Translations under genes and position numbers: made by a program | In this document: piece by piece, positions 34,189-42,137 of the stretch | Layout: each line of letters starts with the position of its first letter | Position numbering within the stretch: position 1 is the stretch's first letter | Source of the DNA: Caballeronia novacaledonica | Lineage (GTDB): Bacteria > Pseudomonadota > Gammaproteobacteria > Burkholderiales > Burkholderiaceae | Direction of reading: 5' to 3' | NCBI RefSeq assembly: GCF_900258035.1 | Contig: NZ_OGTP01000022.1 | Location: forward strand, 1-64,000 | Length of the DNA: 64,000 nucleotides | The notes under the pieces: generated by a model | What the model saw: only the letters and a program-made list of their open reading frames with translations | Told to the model about the DNA's origin: nothing | Databases searched by the model: none

Positions 34189-35418
34189 TCACCCGCGCTG
34201 CATGCAGACCTCGTGCAGCGTGTTCAACCGGCGCACTGGTTCGGCCACATACGGGTTCGTCTCGTCCCACGCGTACCCGGCCAGCACCGCGGCGATCATG
34301 CGGCGGATGCCCGGCGTCTGATCGCGCGCGAAGATGATGTCCTGCAGTTTCCCCGTGTACCAGTTTTCGACGAACGCCCGGAACGTATCGATGCCCTTGC
34401 GCAGCGGCCGGTCGTAGTGCGCCTGCCAATCGACGGCCTCGCCCTTCAACTGACGCTCCAGCGTCTCGACAGCCAGATGCGCGGACCGCAACGCGATCGT
34501 CACGCCCGAAGAAAACACGGGGTCGAGAAACTCGCCCGCGTTGCCGAGCAGCGCGTAACCCGGGCCGTGCAGCCGCTCCACATTCGCCGAATATCCGCCG
34601 ATATGCCGCACCGGCATCAAAAAGGGCGCATCGCCGATCAGCCGGTTCAGCGTCGGCTCGCCGCGGATCAATGCACGGAGTTTCGCTTCGCGCTGCGCTT
34701 CCGGCACGTCGAGGAACGCCGCTTCCGCGACACATCCGACGGACGAGCGTCCGTTCGCCAACGGAATCATCCAGTACCACACGTCGCGATGTTCGGGATG
34801 CACGGCGACCGTGATCTTGTTGCGATCGTGCGCTTCGGGCGGAATGCCGTCGCGGATGTGCGTGAAGATGGCCGCGCGCGTCGGCAGGCGCGTCGGCGCT
34901 TCGAGATTCAGGAGACGCGGCAGCACGCGTCCGAAGCCGCTTGCATCGAACACGAAGCGCGCATGCACCTGGTATCGCGTGCCGGCCTCGTCGGCGACTT
35001 CGAGCACGGGCGCATGGCCGGTCTTCATATCCAGCACCGAATGGCCGAAGCGCACTTCGGCGCCCTGCTTCGCCGCGCGGCGAATCAGCAGATCGTCGAA
35101 GACCGCGCGCTCGACTTGAAAGGTCGTGCCCCAGCCGTCCGAATGCTTGTCGCGAAAATCGAAAGCCGCCGCCCGATCGTGATGGACGAACTGCGCGCCG
35201 TTCTTGTACTGAAAGCCCGCCTCGACGACGTCTTGCAGCATGCCCGCTTCTTCGAGATACGCCATGCTTTGCGGCAACAGACTTTCACCGATCGAAAAGC
35301 GCGGAAAGTGTTGTTGTTCGAGCACGAGCACCGAACGTCCCGCTTTTCGCAGGAGCGCCGCCGCGACCGCACCCGAAGGGCCGGCGCCAATGATGGCGAC
35401 ATCGACAGAGGCATTCAT
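34189..35418 (-). CDS. FAD-dependent halogenase-like oxidoreductase of the aryl-polyene cluster
   Basis: A 409-residue flavoprotein of the tryptophan-halogenase/geranylgeranyl-reductase group. FAD motif GAGPSG is at residues 11-16 and the GYALLGNAGEFLDPVFSSG block occurs in the C-terminal half. The halogenase hallmark W-x-W-x-I-P is present as WYWMIP at 214-219, and a candidate catalytic Lys72 occurs in FQYKNGA. It may halogenate or otherwise oxidise the aryl head group, as halogenase-like genes occur in the xanthomonadin cluster. ATG 35418 has AAGGAA upstream; 35436 is also in frame. It is divergent from the methyltransferase gene. Confidence 0.8.
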   Translation of the reverse strand: MNASVDVAIIGAGPSGAVAAALLRKAGRSVLVLEQQHFPRFSIGESLLPQSMAYLEEAGMLQDVVEAGFQYKNGAQFVHHDRAAAFDFRDKHSDGWGTTFQVERAVFDDLLIRRAAKQGAEVRFGHSVLDMKTGHAPVLEVADEAGTRYQVHARFVFDASGFGRVLPRLLNLEAPTRLPTRAAIFTHIRDGIPPEAHDRNKITVAVHPEHRDVWYWMIPLANGRSSVGCVAEAAFLDVPEAQREAKLRALIRGEPTLNRLIGDAPFLMPVRHIGGYSANVERLHGPGYALLGNAGEFLDPVFSSGVTIALRSAHLAVETLERQLKGEAVDWQAHYDRPLRKGIDTFRAFVENWYTGKLQDIIFARDQTPGIRRMIAAVLAGYAWDETNPYVAEPVRRLNTLHEVCMQRG

Positions 35419-35559
35419 CGAACATTCCTTATTCATTGCTATTTCTCATGAAGACGGAGCAAAATCGTCGGTCAAATACGACGCTTGCGCGGCGCATCAG
35501 CGATTACAATCGAGCCGCCTTCGTATCAAAGAGTCACTACTTTCTTACCGGATTCAATT

Positions 35560-36300
35560 GTGCAGAACACCGAATCATCCAGCGTGCCATTCGTTTCCGA
35601 AACGGCGTTCGGCGTCTGGTTCCTGCGCACGCATACGTGGGAGCATCACGTATTGCGTGTCGCGATCAACGACCTCAAAGGCCTGATCGACACACCACTG
35701 CCCGCTCACCCGACAATCGTCGATGTCGGCTGCGGGCAGGGACTTTCGTTTCGACTGCTGGCGAAAGCGTTTGCGCCGCGACGCATCGTCGGCATCGACT
35801 TTCACCAGCCTTCGCTCGAACTCGCCACGCAAGCCGCGCGCGCGTGCGGGCAGGATCCTGCCACAGCCGCGACGCGCATCGACGTGATGCACGGCGATTG
35901 CGCCAATTTGCCACTCGGCGACGCAAGCGCCGATATCGTCTTCTGCCACCAGACGTTTCATCACCTCGTCGAGCAGGAACGCGCGCTCGCCGAGTTCCGT
36001 CGCGTGCTCAAGCCGGGCGGCGTGCTGCTGTTCGCCGAATCGACGGATGCGTACATCAAGTCGTGGGTCATCCGCCTGCTGTTCCGCCATCCGATGCAGG
36101 TGCAAAAGAGCGCCGACGGCTATCTCGACATGATCCGCAAGGGCGGCTTCAGCTTCGAAAAGCAGAACGTCTCGCTGCCCTATTTGTGGTGGAGCCGCGC
36201 GAAGGATTTCGGCCTGCTGGAGCGCATCGGCCTTTACACGCCGAAGCCCGGCAAGCGGCGCGAGACGCTCGTCAACGTCGCGGCCGTCAAAACCCGCTGA
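35560..36300 (+). CDS. SAM-dependent class I methyltransferase
   Basis: About 246 residues of methyltransferase type 11 fold. The SAM motif I is TIVDVGCGQGLSFRLL, followed by an acidic end of strand 2 in GIDFHQPSLELA, MHGDCANLPLGDASADIVFC as motif II/III and LKPGGVLLFAES as post motif. It probably methylates the aryl-polyene head or a cluster intermediate. The start is uncertain: GTG 35560 is used because the earlier frame looks unconserved. It is the only plus-strand gene of the cluster, divergent from the halogenase-like gene and convergent with the 18-gene operon. Confidence 0.8.
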   Translation: MQNTESSSVPFVSETAFGVWFLRTHTWEHHVLRVAINDLKGLIDTPLPAHPTIVDVGCGQGLSFRLLAKAFAPRRIVGIDFHQPSLELATQAARACGQDPATAATRIDVMHGDCANLPLGDASADIVFCHQTFHHLVEQERALAEFRRVLKPGGVLLFAESTDAYIKSWVIRLLFRHPMQVQKSADGYLDMIRKGGFSFEKQNVSLPYLWWSRAKDFGLLERIGLYTPKPGKRRETLVNVAAVKTR

Positions 36301-36305
36301 CCGCA

Positions 36306-36339
36306 AAGCGCGGCGTGCATGCAGAAACACGCCGCGCTT
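36306..36339. terminator. Bidirectional hairpin terminating the pigment operon
   Basis: AAGCGCGGCGTG at 36306-36317 and CACGCCGCGCTT at 36328-36339 form a perfect 12-bp stem with a 10-base loop. It lies between the stops of two convergent genes. On the minus strand the stem is followed by T, giving a short TTT. Confidence 0.65.
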
Positions 36340-36346
36340 CATCGCC

Positions 36347-36781
36347 TTACTTCTTCAGCGTCACCACTTCGCCTTTCAGCGCGACGCCCGCCACCATTGC
36401 ACCCGCACCGCACGTGAACTGCGTCGCGCTGACGAACTCGACGTTCCGGTAGTTGCTCTTCACGTCGATGACCGCGTTGCCGCCTTCCTTGCGCACGCGA
36501 TCCTGCAACTCGCGCACCGCCGAGAGAAACACGTGCCGGCACGCCGCTTCATCGCTCTTGCCAAACGCGTTGGTCTTCTTGTTGGTCGCGAATTCGCCGA
36601 ACGACTTCGCGACGCCCGGATGATTCTGTCCCGCGAAATAGAGCGGAATGTCCTGATCGACCTTGCCGCTTTCGCTCTTCAGCGCGGCTTCGACGGCATA
36701 CTTCTCGACCGTGTCGCGCGCAAACGCGTGCGACGACATCAGGCCCGCGACCAACGCTGCGCAAATAATCTGACGCTTCAT
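36347..36781 (-). CDS. Small periplasmic protein of the aryl-polyene cluster
   Basis: 144 residues. A signal peptide (MKRQIICAALVAGLMSSHA, cleaved after AFA) leads to a mature domain with IPLYFAGQNHPGVAKSFGEF, two Cys (in EAACRHVF and TQFTCGAG) and NAVIDVKSNYRNVEF. The block order IPLYF, C, NAV, FTCG is shared with the next gene upstream, so they are paralogues. Such proteins are often misnamed as excinuclease subunits in databases and occur at the ends of aryl-polyene clusters. The function is unknown; a role in pigment placement in the outer membrane is guesswork. Confidence 0.75.
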   Translation of the reverse strand: MKRQIICAALVAGLMSSHAFARDTVEKYAVEAALKSESGKVDQDIPLYFAGQNHPGVAKSFGEFATNKKTNAFGKSDEAACRHVFLSAVRELQDRVRKEGGNAVIDVKSNYRNVEFVSATQFTCGAGAMVAGVALKGEVVTLKK

Positions 36782-36805
36782 GTTCCGATCCTCGTGCTCG
36801 TGCGT

Positions 36806-37231
36806 TTATTCGGTGTCGAGCCGAACGACGTCGCCCCGCACGGCGATCGTCGAGCCGTTATTGCTCGAACCGCAGGTGAACTCCTTCGACGACGACGTCT
36901 CCGTGCGCTGAAAGCGCGTCGTCACGTTGACGACCGCGTTCGCGTGCTGCGCGCTCGCGTAGTCGCGCAACTGTCCGAGCGCCCGGCTCAGCGCGATGTT
37001 GCACGTCGCTTCCTGTCCGCTCATTTCGCGCGCGACACGCACGCGCACTTCCTTGGTTTCGATCAGCGTCTTCACTTTCGCGTGCGGCTGATCGCCGAAA
37101 TACAGCGGAATGCCTTGCTTGCTTTGCGCCTGCACGTCGGCGGGCGTCGGCAGCGAGCGAATCTGCGTCGTACATCCGGCTTGCGAAATCACGATGCCGG
37201 CGATGACCCCCAACAAGAATTTTGTTTTCAT
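36806..37231 (-). CDS. Small exported (lipo)protein, paralogue of the next gene
   Basis: 141 residues. A signal peptide MKTKFLLGVIAGIVISQAGC ends with a Cys that fits an imperfect lipobox (QAGC). The mature part has GIPLYFGDQPHAKVKTL, EATCNIALSRAL, NAVVNVTTRFQRTE and KEFTCGSS, the same order of blocks and paired Cys as the gene at 36347. ATG 37231 overlaps the ketosynthase stop by four bases (ATGA) with GGAAGAAG upstream, so it belongs to the pigment operon. The function is unknown. Confidence 0.75.
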   Translation of the reverse strand: MKTKFLLGVIAGIVISQAGCTTQIRSLPTPADVQAQSKQGIPLYFGDQPHAKVKTLIETKEVRVRVAREMSGQEATCNIALSRALGQLRDYASAQHANAVVNVTTRFQRTETSSSKEFTCGSSNNGSTIAVRGDVVRLDTE

Positions 37232-38520
37232 TCTTCTTCCATCACTTTCGTTGTTAATCGATTCACGCCCGTAACTTGCGCCGACGGGCAACGGTCAAAC
37301 TTCTTGAACATCAGGCTCGCGCAACTTCCGCCGAAGCCGAACGACACCGACATCGCGCGATCGATGCGTGCCTCGCGCGTCGCCTGCACGAGCGGCATGC
37401 CCTGCACGAGCGGATCCGGAAACTCGATGCGCCCCGTTCCCGCGATGAAGCCGTCGCGCATCATCAGCAGCGTGTAGATCGCTTCATGTGCGCCGCATGC
37501 GCCGAGCGGATGCCCCGTCATGCCTTTCGTCGACGAAAACGGCGGCACGCGCGCACCGAATACATCGCGGAGCGCGCGCAGTTCTTCCGCGTCGCCGAGC
37601 GGCGTGGATGGCGCCTGCGTATTCACGTATTCGGGCGACTCGCCCGCTTCGTCCAACGCCATGCGCAACGCGCGCGCGATGCCGCCGCTGTGCGGCGTGA
37701 CCATGCCCGCGCCGTCGGTGCTTTCGCCGAAACCGGTCAGCTCGGCGTAGATTCGCGCGCCGCGTGCAAGCGCGTGATCGAGCGATTCGAGCACCAGCAC
37801 GCCCGCGCCCGAGCCGATCACGAATCCGTCGCGCGCCGTGTCGTAGGGACGCGAGGCACGCGCGGGCGTGTCGTTGAAGGCGCGCGACAACGCGTGCATC
37901 GCATCGAACATCAGCGTCATGTTGTCGTGCAGCGCTTCGCTGCCGCCCGCGAGCACGACGTGCTGGCGTCCGGTCTGGATGAGCTGCATCGCCTGCCCGA
38001 TGGCGAGCGCCGATGTCGTGCACGCCGACGAAGGCGAATACGCGACACCTTCGATGCCGAATGTCTGCACCACATTCGCCGACGCCGTGCTGCTCATCGC
38101 GCGCGGAATCGTATAAGGCGGCGCGCGGTCTATGCCATGCGCCCGCACGGCGGCGATCGCCACGTCGTATTCCGCCATCGCGCCCACGCCCGAGCCGATC
38201 ACCGCGCCCGTCTTCGGCGAGCGCAGCGTCGCATCGTCGAGCCGCGCGTCGTCGATCGCCTTCTTCGCCGCGTGACACGCGAAGCGCGCCGTGTCGCCCA
38301 TGAAGCGTTCCAGCTTGCGGCTGAACGGCGGTTCGTCGGCGACCGTCGCGGCCGCCGCGACCTGCGAATGGAATCCGCGTTCGCGCCACGCGTCGATCCG
38401 CGTCACGCCGCTGCGGCCTTCGCGCAAGGCGCGGCTCACGGCGTCGAGCGAATTGCCGAGACACGAAACGATGCCCATGCCCGTCACGACGACGCGCTGC
38501 ATGACCCGCGTGCCGCTCAT
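37228..38520 (-). CDS. Beta-ketoacyl-ACP synthase with an altered catalytic His site
   Basis: A 430-residue KAS II-type ketosynthase. The nucleophile Cys167 lies in SSACTTSA and the second His337 in TGHPLGACGA. The motif that normally reads HGTST is TQAPSTPLGD here, so the first catalytic His is replaced by Gln302. That position is needed for decarboxylation in normal KAS enzymes. The protein may act as a loading or chain-length subunit, or use a modified mechanism. ATG 38520 overlaps the preceding ketosynthase stop (ATGA). In aryl-polyene clusters several ketosynthases work with a chain-length factor to extend the polyene. Confidence 0.88.
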   Translation of the reverse strand: MSGTRVMQRVVVTGMGIVSCLGNSLDAVSRALREGRSGVTRIDAWRERGFHSQVAAAATVADEPPFSRKLERFMGDTARFACHAAKKAIDDARLDDATLRSPKTGAVIGSGVGAMAEYDVAIAAVRAHGIDRAPPYTIPRAMSSTASANVVQTFGIEGVAYSPSSACTTSALAIGQAMQLIQTGRQHVVLAGGSEALHDNMTLMFDAMHALSRAFNDTPARASRPYDTARDGFVIGSGAGVLVLESLDHALARGARIYAELTGFGESTDGAGMVTPHSGGIARALRMALDEAGESPEYVNTQAPSTPLGDAEELRALRDVFGARVPPFSSTKGMTGHPLGACGAHEAIYTLLMMRDGFIAGTGRIEFPDPLVQGMPLVQATREARIDRAMSVSFGFGGSCASLMFKKFDRCPSAQVTGVNRLTTKVMEEE

Positions 38521-39743
38521 CGAACGCGCCGGAAAATCAGCGACGTGTTGATGCCGCCGAACGCGAAGTTGTTGCTCATGACGTACTCGGCGTCGATGGC
38601 GCGCGCTTCGCCTTTGATGTAGTCGAGCGGCGCGCACGCAGGATCGACCTCGGTGAGATTGAGCGTCGGCGCATACCAGTTGCGCTTCATCATCTCGATG
38701 GTCCACCACGCCTCGATCGCGCCGCACGCGCCGAGCGTGTGCCCGACATAGCTCTTGAGCGAGCTGATCGGCATGCGCTCGCCGAAGGTCTGCGCGGTCG
38801 CCTGGCTTTCCGCGAGATCGCCGCGATCCGTCGACGTGCCGTGCGCGTTCACGTAGGCGATCGCTTCTGCGTCGAGCCGTGCGTCGTCCAGTGCGAGCTG
38901 CATGGCGCGCGCCATCGTGCTCGCGGTCGGCTGCGTGATGTGCGCGCCGTCCGAATTGCACCCGAAGCCGACGATCTCCGCATGAATCGTCGCGCCGCGC
39001 GCCTTCGCGTGTTCGTATTCTTCGAGGACGAGCGTGGCCGCGCCTTCGCCGACCACGAGACCGTCGCGCTTCGCGTCGAACGGGCGCGGCGTGAGCTGCG
39101 GCTCGTCGTTGCGCGTGCTGGTCGCGTAGAGCGTGTCGAACACGGCGACCGCCGGTCCCGAGAGTTCTTCCGCGCCGCCCGCGAGCATCATCGTCTGCTT
39201 GCCCGTCGCGATGGCCTCGTACGCGAAGCCGATCGCCTGACTGCCCGACGAACACGCCGACGACGCCGGAATCACGCGCCCCTTCAAGTCCCAGAAGAGG
39301 CTCACGTTGACGGCGGTCGTGTGCGGCATCATCTGCACGTAGCTATTCGACGTGACTTGGGTCATCGACCCGGTGTTGAGCATCGTGCCGAATGCGCGGA
39401 TCGGCGCGACCGAACCCGACGACGAACCGTACGCCACGCCCATGCGCCCGTCGCCGATCGACGTGTCGCCGGCGAGGCCCGCGTCGGCGAGCGCGAGTTC
39501 GCTTGCGCGCACCGCGTACATCGACACGAGGCCCATCGAGCGCGTTTTCTTGCGCGGCCAGTCGGCGGGCTGTTCGAACGCGGGCAGCGGACACGCGAGC
39601 CGCGTGTGCAGCGCTTCGAAGAAGTCCCATTCGTCGATGCGGCGCACCGCGTTGCGGCCCGCCTTCAGTCCGGCTTCGACGTCGCGCCAGCAATCGCCCA
39701 GCGCCGTGACGCCGCCCATGCCCGTAATGACGACGCGCTTCAT
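38517..39743 (-). CDS. Beta-ketoacyl-ACP synthase (intact Cys-His-His)
   Basis: A 408-residue KAS II-type condensing enzyme. The full triad is present: Cys164 in SSACSSGSQA, His in VNAHGTSTDRGD and His in SYVGHTLGACGA. It is a good candidate for the main elongating ketosynthase of the aryl-polyene type II polyketide system, adding malonyl units to the ACP-bound chain. ATG 39743 shares one base with the ketoreductase stop (TGATG), and the gene overlaps the next ketosynthase by four bases. Confidence 0.92.
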   Translation of the reverse strand: MKRVVITGMGGVTALGDCWRDVEAGLKAGRNAVRRIDEWDFFEALHTRLACPLPAFEQPADWPRKKTRSMGLVSMYAVRASELALADAGLAGDTSIGDGRMGVAYGSSSGSVAPIRAFGTMLNTGSMTQVTSNSYVQMMPHTTAVNVSLFWDLKGRVIPASSACSSGSQAIGFAYEAIATGKQTMMLAGGAEELSGPAVAVFDTLYATSTRNDEPQLTPRPFDAKRDGLVVGEGAATLVLEEYEHAKARGATIHAEIVGFGCNSDGAHITQPTASTMARAMQLALDDARLDAEAIAYVNAHGTSTDRGDLAESQATAQTFGERMPISSLKSYVGHTLGACGAIEAWWTIEMMKRNWYAPTLNLTEVDPACAPLDYIKGEARAIDAEYVMSNNFAFGGINTSLIFRRVR

Positions 39744-40468
39744 CAGATCATCCCGCCGTTCACGCCGATGACCTGACGCGTCACATACGAAGCCGCGTCC
39801 GACAGCAGGAAGCTGACGACGCCCGCCACTTCGCCCGGCTGGCCGACGCGGTTCATCGGCACGGTCTTCAACACGTGTTCGACGGGCACGTTTTCGAGCA
39901 TGCCCGTTTCGATCAACCCCGGCGCCACGCAGTTGACCGTGATGTTGCGCGACGCGAGCTCGACCGCGAGCGCCTTGGTCGCGCCGATCAACCCGGCCTT
40001 CGCGGCACTGTAGTTCACCTGCCCGCGATTGCCGATCACACCCGACACCGACGCGATCGTCACGATGCGGCCGCCCTGCTTCGCGCGGACCATCGGCATC
40101 GTCAACGGATGGATCACGTTGTAGAACGCGTCGAGGCCCGTTTCGAGCACGACGTCCCAGTCTTCCCCGGTCAGCGCCGGAAACGCGGCGTCGCGCGTCA
40201 CGCCCGCGCTGCACACGACGCCGTAGTACGGGCCATGCGCGGCGATGTCGGCTTCGAGCGCGGCGCGGCAGGCGTCGCGCTCGCGCACGTCGAACTGGAT
40301 GACGCGCGCCGATCCGCCCTGCGCGGCGATGCCGGCGGTGACCGCTTCGGCTTCGGCGCGGCCCGTGCGGCAATGCACGGAGACGGCGAAGCCGTCGGCG
40401 GCCAGTTGATAAGCAATGGCGCGGCCGATACCACGGCTCGCACCCGTTACGAGAACTCGACGGCTCAT
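39743..40468 (-). CDS. 3-ketoacyl-ACP reductase (FabG-like) for polyene synthesis
   Basis: A 241-residue short-chain dehydrogenase. The coenzyme motif TGASRGIGRAIA is at the N terminus, the NAG-equivalent reads CSAGVTRDAAF, and the catalytic triad is in IASVSGVIGNRGQVNYSAAK with Ser, Tyr and Lys. It ends GVNGGMI, as FabG proteins do. It reduces the 3-keto group after each condensation before dehydration creates the double bond. It overlaps the dehydratase gene by four bases. Confidence 0.93.
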   Translation of the reverse strand: MSRRVLVTGASRGIGRAIAYQLAADGFAVSVHCRTGRAEAEAVTAGIAAQGGSARVIQFDVRERDACRAALEADIAAHGPYYGVVCSAGVTRDAAFPALTGEDWDVVLETGLDAFYNVIHPLTMPMVRAKQGGRIVTIASVSGVIGNRGQVNYSAAKAGLIGATKALAVELASRNITVNCVAPGLIETGMLENVPVEHVLKTVPMNRVGQPGEVAGVVSFLLSDAASYVTRQVIGVNGGMI

Positions 40469-40947
40469 GCGCTCACGCTCCCTTCGATGAACGTCTGAAA
40501 ATCATGTGGCTGAAATACCTTGATGACGGCGTCCGCATAACGCACGCCGTCGTGTTCGATGGTGCATTCGTACGCGCCGTGGCCTTCTTCGCTGCGCAGC
40601 ACTTCGCGCACGCCGATCGCGAGCCGCGCGCCGCGCGGGAACGCGCTCACGTGCGCCTGATAACTGCGCGTGCCCAGCAGCACGCCGGGGCGCGCGGTTC
40701 CGCCCGCGCGCATCGCGATCAGCGAAACGTGCGCGGCGATGCTCTGCGCCATCAGTTCGATGCCGATCCACGCGGGCATCGCGCCGTGCTCGTCGGCGTA
40801 CCACGCGTCGGGCCGCGCGGTGGCGCGCGCCGTCAGCGTCTCGTCGCCGCACGATGTCACGGCGTCCAGAAGCAGCATCGTGCCGCGATGAGGAATGATC
40901 GATTCGATCGCGGGAAAGGCCGTGTCGTGCTTGTCGGTGAAATTCAT
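40465..40947 (-). CDS. 3-hydroxyacyl-ACP dehydratase (ApeP-like hotdog)
   Basis: A 160-residue single hotdog-fold protein. The start IESIIPHRGTMLLLDAV is the FabZ/FabA-like N-terminal block with His, and GAMPAWIGIELMAQSIAAH contains the central helix with the acid that pairs with it. It matches the predicted thioester dehydratase of aryl-polyene clusters, which forms the conjugated double bonds. The gap to the upstream ketosynthase is five bases and it overlaps the ketoreductase by four. Confidence 0.87.
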   Translation of the reverse strand: MNFTDKHDTAFPAIESIIPHRGTMLLLDAVTSCGDETLTARATARPDAWYADEHGAMPAWIGIELMAQSIAAHVSLIAMRAGGTARPGVLLGTRSYQAHVSAFPRGARLAIGVREVLRSEEGHGAYECTIEHDGVRYADAVIKVFQPHDFQTFIEGSVSA

Positions 40948-40952
40948 CGTCG

Positions 40953-42137
40953 TCAGCCCGCGAGAATCAGGCTGGCATTGCTGCCGCCGAATGCGAACGA
41001 ATTGCTCATCACGTAACGCAAGCCCGCCGCGCGCGCGAGGCGGCGCTCCGTCTCGACGAGATCGAGCGCGGGCAATGCGGCATCCGCTTCGCCGTCCCAG
41101 CGATGCAGCGGCAATGTGGCGTCGTCGCGCGCGAGCGTGAGCCACGCGAAACCCAGTTCCGTCGCGCCCGCCGCGCCGAGCAGATGTCCCGTGAACGGCT
41201 TGGTGCCGCTTGCGGGCACGCCGTCCGGAAACACGCGGGCCATCAGGTGCGCTTCCATTTCGTCGTTCTTGCGCGTGGCCGTTGCGTGCATGTTCACATA
41301 GCCGATGCCGCCAGCCGATACGCCCGCGTCCGCGAGCGCCGCGCGCAGCGCCATTTCGCCGGCGACGCCTTGCGGATCGGGCGCCGAGACGTGATACGCG
41401 TCGCTCGATTCGCCCACGCCGGCGAGACGCACGGCGCTTTCGTCGCGCGTCATCAGGAACAGGGCCGCGCCTTCGCCGACGTTGATGCCGCTGCGGTTGC
41501 GGCTCATGGGATTGGTGCGCGCGGGGCTGACCGAATCGAGCGACGCGAAGCCCTGCACGGTGAGCTCGCACAGCGTATCGACGCCGCCGACGATCAGCGC
41601 ATCGCACAGATTCAGTTGCAGCAGACGGCGCGCGGCCGCGAACGCCTTCGCGCTCGACGTGCACGCGGTCGAAATCGTGAACGCCGGGCCTTGCACGTCG
41701 AGCGCGGCCGCGGCGAACGGCGCAGCGGTGCCGATTTCCATTTGCCGATAATCGAAGTTCGACGGCAACGCGCCCGTCTTCGTGCGATGCGCGAAGGCGT
41801 CTTCCGCCGCGCTCACGCCCGACGTGCTCGTGCCGAGCACCACGCCGATGCGCCCGGAGCCGTATCGCTCGCGCGCCGCCTCGATCTCCGGACGGATGAG
41901 TTCCAGCGCCGCGAGCAGCAGCCGGTTGTTGCGGCAATCGAAGCGGACGAGCGCGTCGGGCGGCGCGATGTCGAGCGGTGCGAGCACGCGGCCGACGAAC
42001 GCGTCACCGTTTTTCATGGGCATCGCCGCCATGCCGGGCGATCGGGACGCGGCGAGCGCGGCCGCGACCGCGCCGGTGTCGTCGCCGAGCGCGTTGATCA
42101 TGCCGAGCGCATTCAGATAGACAGGTGGAAACGTCAT
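40953..42137 (-). CDS. Beta-ketoacyl-ACP synthase (third copy)
   Basis: 394 residues. The triad is present with a variation: Cys159 in STACTSSAK, His in VNMHATATRKND (HATAT in place of HGTST) and His in TGHLLGAAGA. The N-terminal 60 residues are less conserved than in the other two. It could prime the chain from the aryl starter or be a partner ketosynthase. ATG 42137 overlaps the exporter stop by four bases. Confidence 0.9.
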   Translation of the reverse strand: MTFPPVYLNALGMINALGDDTGAVAAALAASRSPGMAAMPMKNGDAFVGRVLAPLDIAPPDALVRFDCRNNRLLLAALELIRPEIEAARERYGSGRIGVVLGTSTSGVSAAEDAFAHRTKTGALPSNFDYRQMEIGTAAPFAAAALDVQGPAFTISTACTSSAKAFAAARRLLQLNLCDALIVGGVDTLCELTVQGFASLDSVSPARTNPMSRNRSGINVGEGAALFLMTRDESAVRLAGVGESSDAYHVSAPDPQGVAGEMALRAALADAGVSAGGIGYVNMHATATRKNDEMEAHLMARVFPDGVPASGTKPFTGHLLGAAGATELGFAWLTLARDDATLPLHRWDGEADAALPALDLVETERRLARAAGLRYVMSNSFAFGGSNASLILAG

